Source: Candidatus Micrarchaeum acidiphilum ARMAN-2 | GTDB lineage: Archaea; Micrarchaeota; Micrarchaeia; Micrarchaeales; Micrarchaeaceae | DNA: 64,000 nucleotides | Assembly (NCBI GenBank): GCA_009387755.1 | Contig: GG697239.1 | Location: 24,951-88,950 of the forward strand | Reading direction: 5' to 3' | In this document: one piece after another, positions 44,611 to 53,756 of the stretch | Layout of the letters: each line of letters opens with the position of its first letter | Numbering within the stretch: position 1 is the first letter of the stretch | Notes under the pieces: model-generated | Database searches by the model: none | Told to the model about the DNA's origin: nothing | What the model saw: only the letters and a program-made list of their open reading frames with translations | Program-made: the position numbers and the translations under genes

Positions 44611-44641
44611 AAAACCAAAATAAGCTGCGGGTTTCAAATAT

Positions 44642-45925
44642 TTATAAGTTCTTGCGCCCTCTGTTGCCCACTAGCAGCAGTGGGAGCATCACTACCGCTG
44701 CCACTGCCACGGCTAGCATTATCCACATCGCCAGGTCTATCTTTATGAAGTTAAGCAACAAGGTAAAAAGCAGCACCCCGGCTGCGCTTCCGAGAATCTG
44801 TCCGAAACCCCATATGAAGGAATTGGCCCTGTTGATATACTCTTCAGGCACCGCCTGGCCGACATACCCCAAAGTTACGGAGAAACCATTGAAAGTCACA
44901 AACACAAAGATTGCATACGCGGCACCTATTATCAGGACATTGTCCCCTCCGTATAAGAAAAAGAAGAACGCAATGCTGGAAAGCGTGGTTGTTGCCGCAA
45001 TCACCTTCCTGCCTCCAAACCTTGTAGTGAAGTACCCGAAAACCAGTTGCCCCGCAATCGCAAAGACAAAGCTAAACGTGAGAAGCCCTCCAACCTCGAG
45101 TTCTGAATGTAGGCCAGTGAGCAGGTATTCTGGCACGAATGTTGTGGTGCTCGCCATGAACATGGCCTTGACAAATATGATGGAAAGGAGAGGCAGCAGG
45201 GACATGAGATAGCCATTACTTCTTTTAATGTTGTGCTTTGTGGCAGCCGCCTTCTTAGCAACATATTCCTTCACTGCTGCTGCCTTTCTGTTGACGAATC
45301 CTAGTCCAACGTATATTATGAGCGACGAGATAAAAAGTTCCGCCGCCACGATTGAAAGCGCGCCAGCCTCGCCGAGGTAGCCCACCAGCAGGACTATAAT
45401 TATTGGCATGACGGACCTGCCCAGGCTGCCAAACGATCCGTTTACGCCCATCACGGTAGGCGCCCTTGACTTGTAGAACTTGCGCAGCACGGATGCTCCC
45501 ATAGGATGGTAAAATGCAGTTCCGGAGCCGAGCAGCAGAACGCCGACTAAAATGAGCCCTATCATGTACGCGCGGAACGCAAACGAAGCGGCAAATGCCG
45601 CCATCGCAAGCCCGAGCAGGAATATTCCCAGTGCTATGAGGGCGCCCTCGTCGTGCATCCTGTCCGCGATCCTGCCTATGGGAAAGCTCAGCAGCCCGTA
45701 TATCAGCTCGTAGACTACGGCAAGATAGCCAAGCAGCACAATGCTGACCCCGGGCACAAGGGCATAGTAGGTTATCAGCAGGGGATAGACAAGGAACATG
45801 CTGTCGTTTGAGAAGTGCCCGAATGCGGTAAACACCAAGGAGCGCAGCCTTTTATCCAATATTTCACCAAGGTAGTTTGCCATCGCACAAATAAAAGCCT
45901 TTTCGGATTTTGCCATGCACAGCAT
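44642..45925 (-). CDS. MFS transporter
   Basis: 427 residues, twelve predicted helices. Landmarks: LLSFPIGRIADRMHDEGALI (MFS motif A after helix 2), GTAFYHPMGASVLRKFYKSR, and a second-half motif FGYFTTRFGGRKVIAATT. The first half resembles the FosX/nitrate-like permease group, but the substrate is not predictable. Not closely related to the DHA2 transporter at 40671. Confidence 0.85.
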   Translation of the reverse strand: MLCMAKSEKAFICAMANYLGEILDKRLRSLVFTAFGHFSNDSMFLVYPLLITYYALVPGVSIVLLGYLAVVYELIYGLLSFPIGRIADRMHDEGALIALGIFLLGLAMAAFAASFAFRAYMIGLILVGVLLLGSGTAFYHPMGASVLRKFYKSRAPTVMGVNGSFGSLGRSVMPIIIVLLVGYLGEAGALSIVAAELFISSLIIYVGLGFVNRKAAAVKEYVAKKAAATKHNIKRSNGYLMSLLPLLSIIFVKAMFMASTTTFVPEYLLTGLHSELEVGGLLTFSFVFAIAGQLVFGYFTTRFGGRKVIAATTTLSSIAFFFFLYGGDNVLIIGAAYAIFVFVTFNGFSVTLGYVGQAVPEEYINRANSFIWGFGQILGSAAGVLLFTLLLNFIKIDLAMWIMLAVAVAAVVMLPLLLVGNRGRKNL

Positions 45926-45982
45926 CTTTAAATAACATTTCTAATAAATATCAACAGGCAGCAGAGCCTGCATTGTGATGCT

Positions 45983-47122
45983 ATGGATGTCGAAAAAGCC
46001 CTCGGGCTTATAAAAAGAAGTCCTACGGAAGAGATACTCACAGAAGACAGACTGGCCGAGGCTCTGAACTCTGGCCAGCACCTTAGGCACTACATAGGGT
46101 TCGAAATATCTGGGTTTGTGCACCTTGGCACGGGGCCGCTGAGCATGGGCAAGATAGCTGACCTGCAGGAAGCCGGAATAAAGACGTCTGTGTTTTTGGC
46201 CGACTACCATACATGGATCAACAAGAAACTGGGCGGAGACATGGACACCATAAAGAGAATTGCCAACAACTACTTCAAGGAGTCCCTAAAAGTGTCTATC
46301 AGGTCTGCGGGCGGAGACCCGGAAAAGACCGAATTCATTCTCGGGTCTGAGCTCTACGAGAAGCTCGGTCGCGACTACTTCGAAAACGTGCTAAAAGTAT
46401 CTTCGACGATGTCCCTGTCCAGGGCGCGGCGCAGCACCACAGTGCTTGGCAGGAAGGAGGGCGACGACATCAGCCTGTCGCAGCTGATATACGTTCCGAT
46501 GCAGGCAGCAGACATATACAGCATGAAGGTCAACATAGCACATGCTGGGATGGACCAGAGAAAGGCGCACGTGGTGGCATTGGAAAGCTCCGGAGCTTTC
46601 AGCTACAAGCCGATTGCGCTGCACCAGCATCTTCTTATGGGCATGCACATAACCGAGCAGCAGCGTCAGGAGGTAATCGCGGCAAGAGGTGCGGGCGACA
46701 GGGAAAAGGCCATAAGCACCCTGATAGACATCAAGATGTCAAAGTCCAAGCCGCAGAGCGCGATATTCATCCATGACACCGAAGACGAAATACGCAAGAA
46801 GATAGGAGAAGCGTACTGCCCGGCGGCGCAGCTGGAGATCAACCCGCTGATAGACATGGTCCGCTACATAATATGGCCGTTCCTTTCAAGGACTGGGAAT
46901 TCTATAGAAATAGAGAACAAGAAGTCCGGCTCCTCGGCGTCGTTCGAAGGCATCGCCCAATTCGAGGAAGCGTTCGCTTCCGGGAAAGTGCATCCTGCTG
47001 ACCTCAAGACAGCAGTTGCAGAATACCTGATAAGCATGCTGGAACCTGCAAGGAAATACTTCTCGGAAGGCCAGGGGCGCAAGTTCCTCGAGGAAATGAA
47101 CGACGTAAAGATAACCAGATAG
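45983..47122 (+). CDS. tyrS: Tyrosyl-tRNA synthetase, archaeal type
   Basis: 379 residues, close to archaeal/eukaryal TyrRS length. It charges tRNA-Tyr. Tyr-binding and HIGH-type motifs: YIGFEISGFVHLGTGPLSMG (Tyr37 to Gly56). The catalytic-domain motifs MQAADIY and AGMDQRKAH are intact and the KMSKS motif is KMSKSKPQ (about 250-257). The short C-terminal anticodon-binding domain is present. An AT-rich promoter separates it from the divergent MFS gene. Confidence 0.95.
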   Translation: MDVEKALGLIKRSPTEEILTEDRLAEALNSGQHLRHYIGFEISGFVHLGTGPLSMGKIADLQEAGIKTSVFLADYHTWINKKLGGDMDTIKRIANNYFKESLKVSIRSAGGDPEKTEFILGSELYEKLGRDYFENVLKVSSTMSLSRARRSTTVLGRKEGDDISLSQLIYVPMQAADIYSMKVNIAHAGMDQRKAHVVALESSGAFSYKPIALHQHLLMGMHITEQQRQEVIAARGAGDREKAISTLIDIKMSKSKPQSAIFIHDTEDEIRKKIGEAYCPAAQLEINPLIDMVRYIIWPFLSRTGNSIEIENKKSGSSASFEGIAQFEEAFASGKVHPADLKTAVAEYLISMLEPARKYFSEGQGRKFLEEMNDVKITR

Positions 47123-47194
47123 CAGCGCAGGCAGTCATTTCCGGCCCAAATAAGCAGCTTTTAATTAGTTGCCCTACAAAATTACTTGGATTGA

Positions 47195-48313
47195 ATGATA
47201 GAAAAAACGCTCAAGATACCGCTAAAGATGGCGCTAAACGGCATAAAAATCGATTACGCGCAGGTATATGCACTGAAGATTCCTCTTACCGAGCCTTTCA
47301 ATGTCGCAAACTTCAACCAGGTGGAGTACAGGGCAGTTGTGGTGGAGCTGCATTCCAAGGACTACGTTGGCTACGGCGAAGGCGCGACCTCGCCCGACGT
47401 GACAGGAGAAACCATACTCTCCGAATTCGAGAACACAAAATTCATACTTTCTGCTCTTGCAGGCAAGAACTACGAGAGCATAGAAGACCTGGTAACCCGG
47501 ATGAACGGGATATTATACTCCAACACGACCGCCAAGACGGCCATAGACATGGCGGTGCACGACATATACTGCAAGGACCTCGGCATACACATTACCAAGC
47601 TGGTCGGAGGCGCGATAAAGCCGATGCTTACCAGCTACACAATTTCAATAGAGAGCCTCAAGGACAGCCTCAGGGAGGTGCTTGAATTTCAGAAGCTCGG
47701 CGTAAAACTGATAAAGGTAAAGGTCGGCACAGACATAAACTCAGACATAGAAAAAGTGAAGCTGATATCGGAGAACCTGAAGGGCGAGAAATTCTTCGTG
47801 GACGCCAACCAGGGATACAGCATATCTGATGCAGTAAAGATGGGCAAGGTGCTGGAGGAGACCAACGCCCTCTTTTTCGAGCAGCCGCTGGGCAGGGAGA
47901 ACCTCACTGCGCTCAAGGAGCTCAGGAAGAAGATCAGCGTGCCCATAATGCTGGACGAGAGCATTGGCTCGCCGAACAGCGTCATCAATGCAATATTGAC
48001 AGAGGCTGCAGACCTGATAAACATAAAGCTTGTAAAGGCGGGAGGCATCAGGAACGCGTTCAAGGCGCTGTCCGTAGCTCAGGCATACGGCATAGACACT
48101 ATGGTGGGATGCATGGTGGAGAGCAAGCTCGGGGTCTCGGCTGCGCTTGCCGTGGCGTCTTCGCTGTCTAATGTAAAGTACAGCGACCTTGACGGAAACA
48201 TAACCATAAAAAGACAGCCGTTCGAGAAGGGATTCACATTTGAGAAGGGCGCAAACACCGCGATGGCCGGATACGGCATGGCTGTGGATAAGGAAATGAA
48301 AAACTGGAAATAA
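47195..48313 (+). CDS. Enolase-superfamily dipeptide epimerase-like enzyme (copy 1)
   Basis: 372 residues. Muconate-lactonising/dipeptide epimerase subgroup: the two-lysine motif KVKVG (Lys174, Lys176), metal ligands Asp203 (FVDANQGYS), Glu229 (FFEQP) and Asp254 (MLDESI), and the second lysine face KLVKAGG (Lys278). These residues fit 1,1-proton-transfer epimerisation of dipeptides such as Ala-Glu. The specificity loop in the N-terminal capping domain cannot be read from sequence. A paralogue is encoded at 53757. ATG 47228 is an alternative start. Confidence 0.85.
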   Translation: MIEKTLKIPLKMALNGIKIDYAQVYALKIPLTEPFNVANFNQVEYRAVVVELHSKDYVGYGEGATSPDVTGETILSEFENTKFILSALAGKNYESIEDLVTRMNGILYSNTTAKTAIDMAVHDIYCKDLGIHITKLVGGAIKPMLTSYTISIESLKDSLREVLEFQKLGVKLIKVKVGTDINSDIEKVKLISENLKGEKFFVDANQGYSISDAVKMGKVLEETNALFFEQPLGRENLTALKELRKKISVPIMLDESIGSPNSVINAILTEAADLINIKLVKAGGIRNAFKALSVAQAYGIDTMVGCMVESKLGVSAALAVASSLSNVKYSDLDGNITIKRQPFEKGFTFEKGANTAMAGYGMAVDKEMKNWK

Positions 48314-48326
48314 CCGGGGCTAAAGA

Positions 48327-49175
48327 ATGGCGCAAACACCAAATGCACAGCGCAAGGCGCGCGGAAGGCCCGCAGCCCTGGCAATTATAGCGGTATTGGT
48401 GATCTTACTTGCCGCATACTATTTTATCACGAGCCAGGCGGCTGCCAGCCCTGCAATAGCCCTGCTTGAAACCGGCAGGCCAGTGCAATTCTCAAGCGTC
48501 GCAAATGCGATCAACGCATCCATCAGCTCCCAGGCAAGGCTGAACGTAACCTATTCCGGGCAGGCTGCAATAAAGCTAAACTCAAAACTTGGATCCCTTA
48601 ACTTTACCTCTCCGGTATCCCTGGAATTCTTGAAATACTATAATTACTCGCTTACCAACCTAACCATCAGGAACGTAGCGCTTGTGGGCAACATAAGCAC
48701 AGTGGTGCTTAAAACCCCTAACGCAAGCTATTCGTGCTCGAAACTTTCAATAGGCCTGCCGGCAAATTCCTTGCAACAGGCTTCTATTGGATCGCCCTGC
48801 CAAAGGATAACAAACAGCGGCGCATCATCAAGCCAGGGATTCGGTCTTTTTTCCGGCCTTGCAGGCAACATGACGATAAAGGGCATAGGCCAGCGCGAAT
48901 ACAACGGTATCGGTTGCTACCTTGCGGCAGGCAGCGGCAATGTCACGGCGGCGGGATTCGGCAGCGTCGCTTCCGGAATAGAAAGCCTGCTGCCTTCAAC
49001 CGGAGGAAACTTGACGTACAACGCATCGCTCTGCCTTTCGAACAAGTATTCGGTGCCGCTGTTCTTCAAAATAGTCTATGGCACTTCAGGGGAAACCCTG
49101 GAACTTTCGCTGAACGAGACTGGCATAAACCAGGACGTTAACCAGACAGTATTTCAGGACTTGCTAAAAAACTGA
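48327..49175 (+). CDS. Signal-anchored extracellular protein
   Basis: 282 residues. Basic N-terminus and one hydrophobic helix (AALAIIAVLVILLAAYYFIT, residues 16-35), then an extracellular region with many N-x-S/T sites (NASISS, NFTS, NLT, NMT, NET) and four or five cysteines in the second half (SYSCSKLS, GSPCQRI, GIGCYLA, SLCLSN). No family recognised. Likely cotranscribed with the epimerase gene 13 nt upstream. Confidence 0.65.
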   Translation: MAQTPNAQRKARGRPAALAIIAVLVILLAAYYFITSQAAASPAIALLETGRPVQFSSVANAINASISSQARLNVTYSGQAAIKLNSKLGSLNFTSPVSLEFLKYYNYSLTNLTIRNVALVGNISTVVLKTPNASYSCSKLSIGLPANSLQQASIGSPCQRITNSGASSSQGFGLFSGLAGNMTIKGIGQREYNGIGCYLAAGSGNVTAAGFGSVASGIESLLPSTGGNLTYNASLCLSNKYSVPLFFKIVYGTSGETLELSLNETGINQDVNQTVFQDLLKN

Positions 49176-49204
49176 AACGGTAGCAAAGCCGGGCTCGCAT
49201 CCTG

Positions 49205-49567
49205 TTATTCAAGTATCTTAAAAACCTCAGAGCCCTCTTCGACAGGAAACTTTGTGGCTATTCCGACGCTGCTGCCGGCTTCAGCGGTCTCGACGTCTTC
49301 CCTTTCAATCTGCATGCTCTTGACTCTCTGCCTTATTGCTTCGTCGATAGTTCCTATCTCTACGATGTCGCCGATACTTAGCGGTGCTTCAAGGGTTATT
49401 GCAGCTACTCCCAGCTTCTTGAAGTACTTATCAACTGTGCCCAAAAATATCCTGTTTTTTGGCGTGCTTTCGGTGTCAGGTTCGCCCTCTCCGGCGACGG
49501 CCATCCTCCTCTCGTATTCCTCATGCTCCTCAATGAGCTGGTCGAGGTTTACTTTTCGCTTCCTCAT
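49205..49567 (-). CDS. Small protein with EF-Tu domain-2-like fold
   Basis: 120 residues. The second half matches the pattern G-x-V-x-x-Y-F-x-K-x-G-V-A-x-I-x-L, then L-x-x-G-D-I-V-x-I-G and S-M-Q-I-E-R-E-x-V-E-x-A (GTVDKYFKKLGVAAITLEAP, IGDIVEIGT, VKSMQIEREDVETAEAG), as in the beta-barrel domain 2 of translation GTPases and small stand-alone archaeal relatives. The N-terminal 45 residues are charged and disordered-looking. Role in translation is possible. Confidence 0.7.
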   Translation of the reverse strand: MRKRKVNLDQLIEEHEEYERRMAVAGEGEPDTESTPKNRIFLGTVDKYFKKLGVAAITLEAPLSIGDIVEIGTIDEAIRQRVKSMQIEREDVETAEAGSSVGIATKFPVEEGSEVFKILE

Positions 49568-49679
49568 CGCATCGATTAAAATTAAATGATTAAAATTAAA
49601 TTAGTTGCCAAATAATAGAATAGGACGTTCCTTCAGCATCAGCCTGAGTTGCAGGCAAATAAAAGATGAAAGTGTTCAT

Positions 49680-50627
49680 ATGGCAAAAAAGGCGGAGAAG
49701 CCCGAAGTAATGTTTTTCAAGGATGAGATTTCGGACTACAATTTGTACAAGACAATCGCGAGGCACGAAAAAAATCCGGAGGTAAGGCGCCTTGTGCAGG
49801 CCCTGATGAAGACGGAACTGGAGCACGCAAAGCTGTGGGCCTCAGTTTCCGGGATCGAAATAGAAAAGTACCGTATCCCGTATAGCGCAACAATAAAGTT
49901 CTACCTTTATCTCATTGCCAGGAAATCCCTAGGCATAGCCTTCGTGACAAAGCTTCTGGAGCGCAACGAGAACATAGGCCTGCTGGCATACAAGAAGCAG
50001 CTTGACAAAAACAAAATACCCCAAAGCTTCCATGCAAAGATCGACAGCATAATAAACGACGAGGAAAAACATGAAACTATGCTCCTTGCCGAGACGCGGA
50101 AGCACGAGGCGAAGCTCGACTACACTAGGTCCATAGTGTTCGGCATGAACGACGGCCTGGTAGAGATACTTGCGGTGGTAACTGGCCTGGCGATGGTTGC
50201 ATCGTCAAGCTTCATAGTTGCCATAACCGGCATAATAGTCGGCGTATCCGGAACGCTCTCGATGGCGGCTGGGGCATACCTGTCCTCAAAGTCCGAGATT
50301 GTGGTTGAGAAATCCCTGGAGAAGCAGAACGGCAGCGCCACGCGCCCTGCCAAAGATGCGTACTACACCGGGGTGTTCTATTTTCTGGGCGCATTGGTAG
50401 CAACCTATCCTTTCATACTTGGCGCATCCGGCTATGCAGGCATAGCCGAAGCAGTAGTCTCGGTGGTGCTGGTGCTTTCGATAGCATCTACGCTTATAGC
50501 GGTGATAAGCGACACCGGCATAAAGCGCAGGATAGCCGAGATGCTGGCTGTATCGCTTGGCACTGCGCTTGTAACCGCGCTGATAGGCTTCGCGATAAAG
50601 ACGTTCCTCGGGGTAGTCATAACCTGA
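49680..50627 (+). CDS. Ferritin-like domain fused to VIT1/CCC1-type transporter (MbfA-like)
   Basis: 315 residues. The N-terminal 135 residues are a ferritin-like helix bundle with two E-x-x-H motifs (TELEH, Glu46/His49; NDEEKH, Glu128/His131). The C-terminal half is the VIT1 membrane domain starting VFGMNDGLVEILAVVTGL, with five predicted helices. Such fusions export or store Fe(II) or Mn(II). ATG 49680 is preferred over the frame opening at 49605 because the upstream peptide has no support. Confidence 0.87.
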   Translation: MAKKAEKPEVMFFKDEISDYNLYKTIARHEKNPEVRRLVQALMKTELEHAKLWASVSGIEIEKYRIPYSATIKFYLYLIARKSLGIAFVTKLLERNENIGLLAYKKQLDKNKIPQSFHAKIDSIINDEEKHETMLLAETRKHEAKLDYTRSIVFGMNDGLVEILAVVTGLAMVASSSFIVAITGIIVGVSGTLSMAAGAYLSSKSEIVVEKSLEKQNGSATRPAKDAYYTGVFYFLGALVATYPFILGASGYAGIAEAVVSVVLVLSIASTLIAVISDTGIKRRIAEMLAVSLGTALVTALIGFAIKTFLGVVIT

Positions 50628-50865
50628 GGACAAGGCATGCTGCCTGCTGCTTGACGCGATTAGCAACTAGGGCTGGGACATTAGAACGCTGCAGGGAATA
50701 CTGCCCCGAGGCATTATAACTACATTCATAAGATACCAATACATATTCTTCATAAGCATGTCAGGGATATTTGGAGCATAGCAGGCATTGTGAGCATTTT
50801 CTTACAGTGCTTCCCCAGACGTTATATCCGTATAAATATTGCCCAAGCCCTTGCTATGCTCATTC

Positions 50866-50999
50866 ATGATACCCCAAATAACGTCTGTCGCAATGCAGTC
50901 GATTAAATTGTAAGGTCTTTATCAATATTTGCAATGCTTGCGCTTCTTGTAGCTGGCACCATATTCGGTTTCCTGAAGCACATAAAATACGGCTATTAA
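50866..50999 (+). pseudogene. Possible frameshifted small membrane peptide
   Basis: A TATA-like element (cgtataaatatt, 50829-50840) precedes an ATG that begins MIPQITSVAMQSIK. If one A is restored in the AAA run near 50900, the frame continues as a hydrophobic segment (SIFAMLALLVAGTIFGFLKH) and stops at 50999, giving about 44 residues. Without that change the first frame stops at once. It may be a broken small gene or chance. Confidence 0.25.
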
Positions 51000-51138
51000 A
51001 ATACGGCTATTTCAAATGACTTCGAAGAGTGTCGGCCGAGCGGAACAGCATCAAAAATGAATGTGTACCGAATGACAGACTTTATGTTAAATGCACCAAT
51101 TATTTTTGCATGGTGCCACATCAAGGAATTTAAATAAC

Positions 51139-51150
51139 CTATTTATATAT
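51139..51150 (+). promoter_or_regulatory. TATA box for the permease operon
   Basis: ctatttatatat is about 45 nt upstream of the ATG at 51190. The leader also holds a purine-rich gataggggta stretch that may act as ribosome-binding site. Confidence 0.4.
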
Positions 51151-51189
51151 TTGCATTGAATAGTGGAATAAACGGATAGGGGTAAATAA

Positions 51190-52617
51190 ATGGCTGGAAT
51201 GAAGCTTAAGTCGGGCTCTCTCGGCTTCTGGGGTTTGGTATTCTACGCTGTGAGCGTAATATTTCCTGCTGGCGCTTTCGCTGTTACTGGGGTCACGGCA
51301 ATGACATACGCCGGAACTGCGGCTCCGCTAGCATTCCTCGTAGGCGGTGCAACGCTTTTCCTGGCAATAATCGCGATATACATATTCAGCTCCAAAGTGT
51401 CAAACGCAGGAGGCTACTACAAATACGTGGAATCGAGCGTGCACAACAAATACCTTTCGAAAAGCATGGGCCTCTACCAGCTCTTCTGGGTAATAGGGGA
51501 CATGATAGCAGCAAGCATAATAGTGGGCTGGTTCCTGTGGACCGGGCTCGTGACTCTTACCGGCTATTCACTGCCATTGATTGCAGTTCTTCTTATAGCG
51601 TTCATAACTCCAATAATATACTTGATTGTAGGATTCTTCTCTATAAAGGTAAGCCAGAAGCTTGCCCTCATATTCGGGATAATACAGATAGCGTTCTTCC
51701 TGCTTCTTGCAATAGCACTAATAGTAAAGGCCCCGTACAATGGGGCGCAGTACTTCAACATAGGAAATTCCACCAACGGGCTTTACGGATTCTTCCTTGC
51801 CATGGTGGTAGGCGCATTCCTGGCATATGGCGGATACGGCTCAATTGTGTCGTTCGGTGAGGAAGCCAAGCTCCCGAAGCACACGCTGAAGAAGGCAATA
51901 GTAACCGCATTGCTAATAATGGTGGCGTTCGACACGTTCGTGGTGTATGCGCTAGAAGCTGCATCAGGGCCTAACCTCGGAACGGCATTGCAGTTCTTCG
52001 CGCCTGGCTTGTACCTCACCAAGGCATATTTCGGAATAGCGCTGACGCTGATAGCGTTTGCAATAGTTGAAATAGCTCAGCTCATGTCTCCTGTACTGTT
52101 CGGAAACAGCGCATCAAGGACAATATTTGCTTTGGCCAGGGACGGGCTTCTTCCAAAATCGCTTACAAAAGTGCATCCAAAATACGGGAGCCCTTACATG
52201 TCGGTTTTTGTAGTGTTCGCAGTTGTTGTGATAGGGATTATAGTGACTATGGTTCCGCTGGTCGCATTGTACGGCGAATCGAACGGGCTCTTTGACTCGT
52301 TCGTAATATGGGGAACTGCCATAACAATATTCACCCTGATATACCACATAGCTACGAACGAATCGCTGCCAATAATGATGCACAGGCTGAAGCGCATGAA
52401 TGTCGTGAGCCATGTATTGGCTCCGACACTGGGCTCCATAATAATGGCAGTAGCAATATACTATTCGCTGCAGGGCCTTAGCGGTCCGCTTTTGACCGTG
52501 CTCGTAATGATCCCGGCATGGATAATAATATCTTTGGCCATAGTGTACGTCAGGCGCAACAAGGTAAAGATGGAGCCTCTGCTTACAAGGGCGCATCCTA
52601 CGGACAGCATAAGGTAA
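51190..52617 (+). CDS. APC-superfamily amino-acid permease
   Basis: 475 residues, about twelve transmembrane helices. The first helix region FWGLVFYAVSVIFPAGAFAV, followed by GVTAMTYAGTAAPLAFLVGG, is the substrate-binding unwound helix of APC transporters, and SLGFWGLVF precedes it as usual. The helix 6 signature (AYGGYGSIVSFGEEAKLPKH) is clear. It likely imports amino acids. The class III PLP gene begins 6 nt after its stop, followed directly by the second epimerase, so the three form an operon. Confidence 0.9.
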   Translation: MAGMKLKSGSLGFWGLVFYAVSVIFPAGAFAVTGVTAMTYAGTAAPLAFLVGGATLFLAIIAIYIFSSKVSNAGGYYKYVESSVHNKYLSKSMGLYQLFWVIGDMIAASIIVGWFLWTGLVTLTGYSLPLIAVLLIAFITPIIYLIVGFFSIKVSQKLALIFGIIQIAFFLLLAIALIVKAPYNGAQYFNIGNSTNGLYGFFLAMVVGAFLAYGGYGSIVSFGEEAKLPKHTLKKAIVTALLIMVAFDTFVVYALEAASGPNLGTALQFFAPGLYLTKAYFGIALTLIAFAIVEIAQLMSPVLFGNSASRTIFALARDGLLPKSLTKVHPKYGSPYMSVFVVFAVVVIGIIVTMVPLVALYGESNGLFDSFVIWGTAITIFTLIYHIATNESLPIMMHRLKRMNVVSHVLAPTLGSIIMAVAIYYSLQGLSGPLLTVLVMIPAWIIISLAIVYVRRNKVKMEPLLTRAHPTDSIR

Positions 52618-52622
52618 GGGAA

Positions 52623-53756
52623 ATGGTGGTGCCGGAATTCAGGGGCTTCCCTTTCGTGGTCAACGGCACCGACCGCTTTTACGTCTTGGCCGGAAAAAAA
52701 CGATACCTCGATTTCTCTGGCTCTGCAATGACTACTGGCTACGACTTCCTTAAAAGCGTAGATTTAGTTTCCCCAGTTAGCACTCTTGTTTTTAGAAGCG
52801 CATGGAACGAACGCCTCACCAAAATGCTGAAGCAGATATCTGGAATGAAGAATGTGGTGTACTGCACATCCGGAACCGAAGCCTGCGAGGCCACGCTTTC
52901 AAGATATGAAAGGCCAATAATTGCGTTGGAGAACGCCTACCATGGAAAGGGCTATCTATCATATAGGGCATCAAACGGGGCAGGCATAGACAAAAGAAAC
53001 AAAATGGTGCATCTTAAGGTCCCGCAGGATCCTGAAGAAGAGAGCAATGTGCAGAGCCATAACGAGAAGCTCATCAGCGATGCTGCCAAGGCATTCGACA
53101 TAGAAGGCTCAACGCTGATATTCGAGCTCGTCCAGTCTGACGGAGGAGTCAACGTGCTATCTGACGGCTTCATAAGCAGCTTAAGGAAGATTGCGTCGGA
53201 GCACCATATGCACATGGCGATAGACGAGGTTTATACTGGAATGGGACGGAGCGGGGAGCTCCTTCTTTCGTTAAAAAAGAGGCTTAATCCGGATATGATA
53301 TGCATTGGCAAGGGAATGGCCGCAGGGCTTCCGCTATCTGCAGTCCTTTACGGCGGGAATTGGAACATATCGTACAACGGCGCATTCGGCATGCAATCAG
53401 GAAACATGCTGTGCTCGCGCGCAGCGGTCAAGACCATTTCAGGCCTGACTGAAAAAAGGCTTTCCTTCGTAAGGAAAAAAGGAAAGGAGATAATAAAGCG
53501 TCTAAGCTCGATAAGCAACAATAATATAAAATCCGTAAGGGGCATTGGCTTTATGATTGGCGTGGAGCTGACAAAGAATGGAAAGCCTTTGACAGACTAC
53601 ACATATGAGCTAAGGTCCAAGCTGCTTAAGAAAGGTGTGGTGTGCTCCCTTGTAGGGGCTAAAAGCAACATAGTAAAAATAACTCCGCCCCCATATATAG
53701 ACGAAAAGACTTTGGATGAAGGCATAAATAGAATATCGGCAGTATTGGGTGAATAA
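52623..53756 (+). CDS. Class III PLP-dependent aminotransferase/racemase-like enzyme
   Basis: 377 residues from ATG 52623; the frame opens at 52518 inside the permease gene. Landmarks: PLP phosphate loop CTSGTEACEA (81-90), ENAYHGKGYLSYRAS, ELVQSDGGVNVLSDGF, Asp201 of DEVYTGMGRSG (pyridine nitrogen), and the Schiff-base Lys230 in CIGKGMAAGLPLSA. Fold type I, class III. The group contains aminotransferases, glutamate-1-semialdehyde mutase and archaeal broad-range amino-acid racemases. Operon context with a permease and an epimerase fits a racemase or transaminase in amino-acid interconversion. Confidence 0.85.
   Translation: MVVPEFRGFPFVVNGTDRFYVLAGKKRYLDFSGSAMTTGYDFLKSVDLVSPVSTLVFRSAWNERLTKMLKQISGMKNVVYCTSGTEACEATLSRYERPIIALENAYHGKGYLSYRASNGAGIDKRNKMVHLKVPQDPEEESNVQSHNEKLISDAAKAFDIEGSTLIFELVQSDGGVNVLSDGFISSLRKIASEHHMHMAIDEVYTGMGRSGELLLSLKKRLNPDMICIGKGMAAGLPLSAVLYGGNWNISYNGAFGMQSGNMLCSRAAVKTISGLTEKRLSFVRKKGKEIIKRLSSISNNNIKSVRGIGFMIGVELTKNGKPLTDYTYELRSKLLKKGVVCSLVGAKSNIVKITPPPYIDEKTLDEGINRISAVLGE

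Larger units (their letters stand above)
50628..51189. other. 562-nt region without a confident gene
   Basis: No full gene seen. It contains a possible frameshifted small membrane peptide gene (50866-50999) and, at 50983-51011, two tandem 14-nt units (taaaatacggctat). AT-rich promoter sequence for the permease gene occupies the end: TATA candidates aatttaaataac at 51128-51139 and ctatttatatat at 51139-51150. Confidence 0.6.

Noticed and set aside
50983..51011. Tandem 14-nt repeat considered as an attachment site
   Set aside because: Only two copies, no integrase nearby and no tRNA end.
52518..52622. Longer N-terminus for the class III PLP enzyme
   Set aside because: Lies within the permease gene; the aminotransferase fold begins after ATG 52623.
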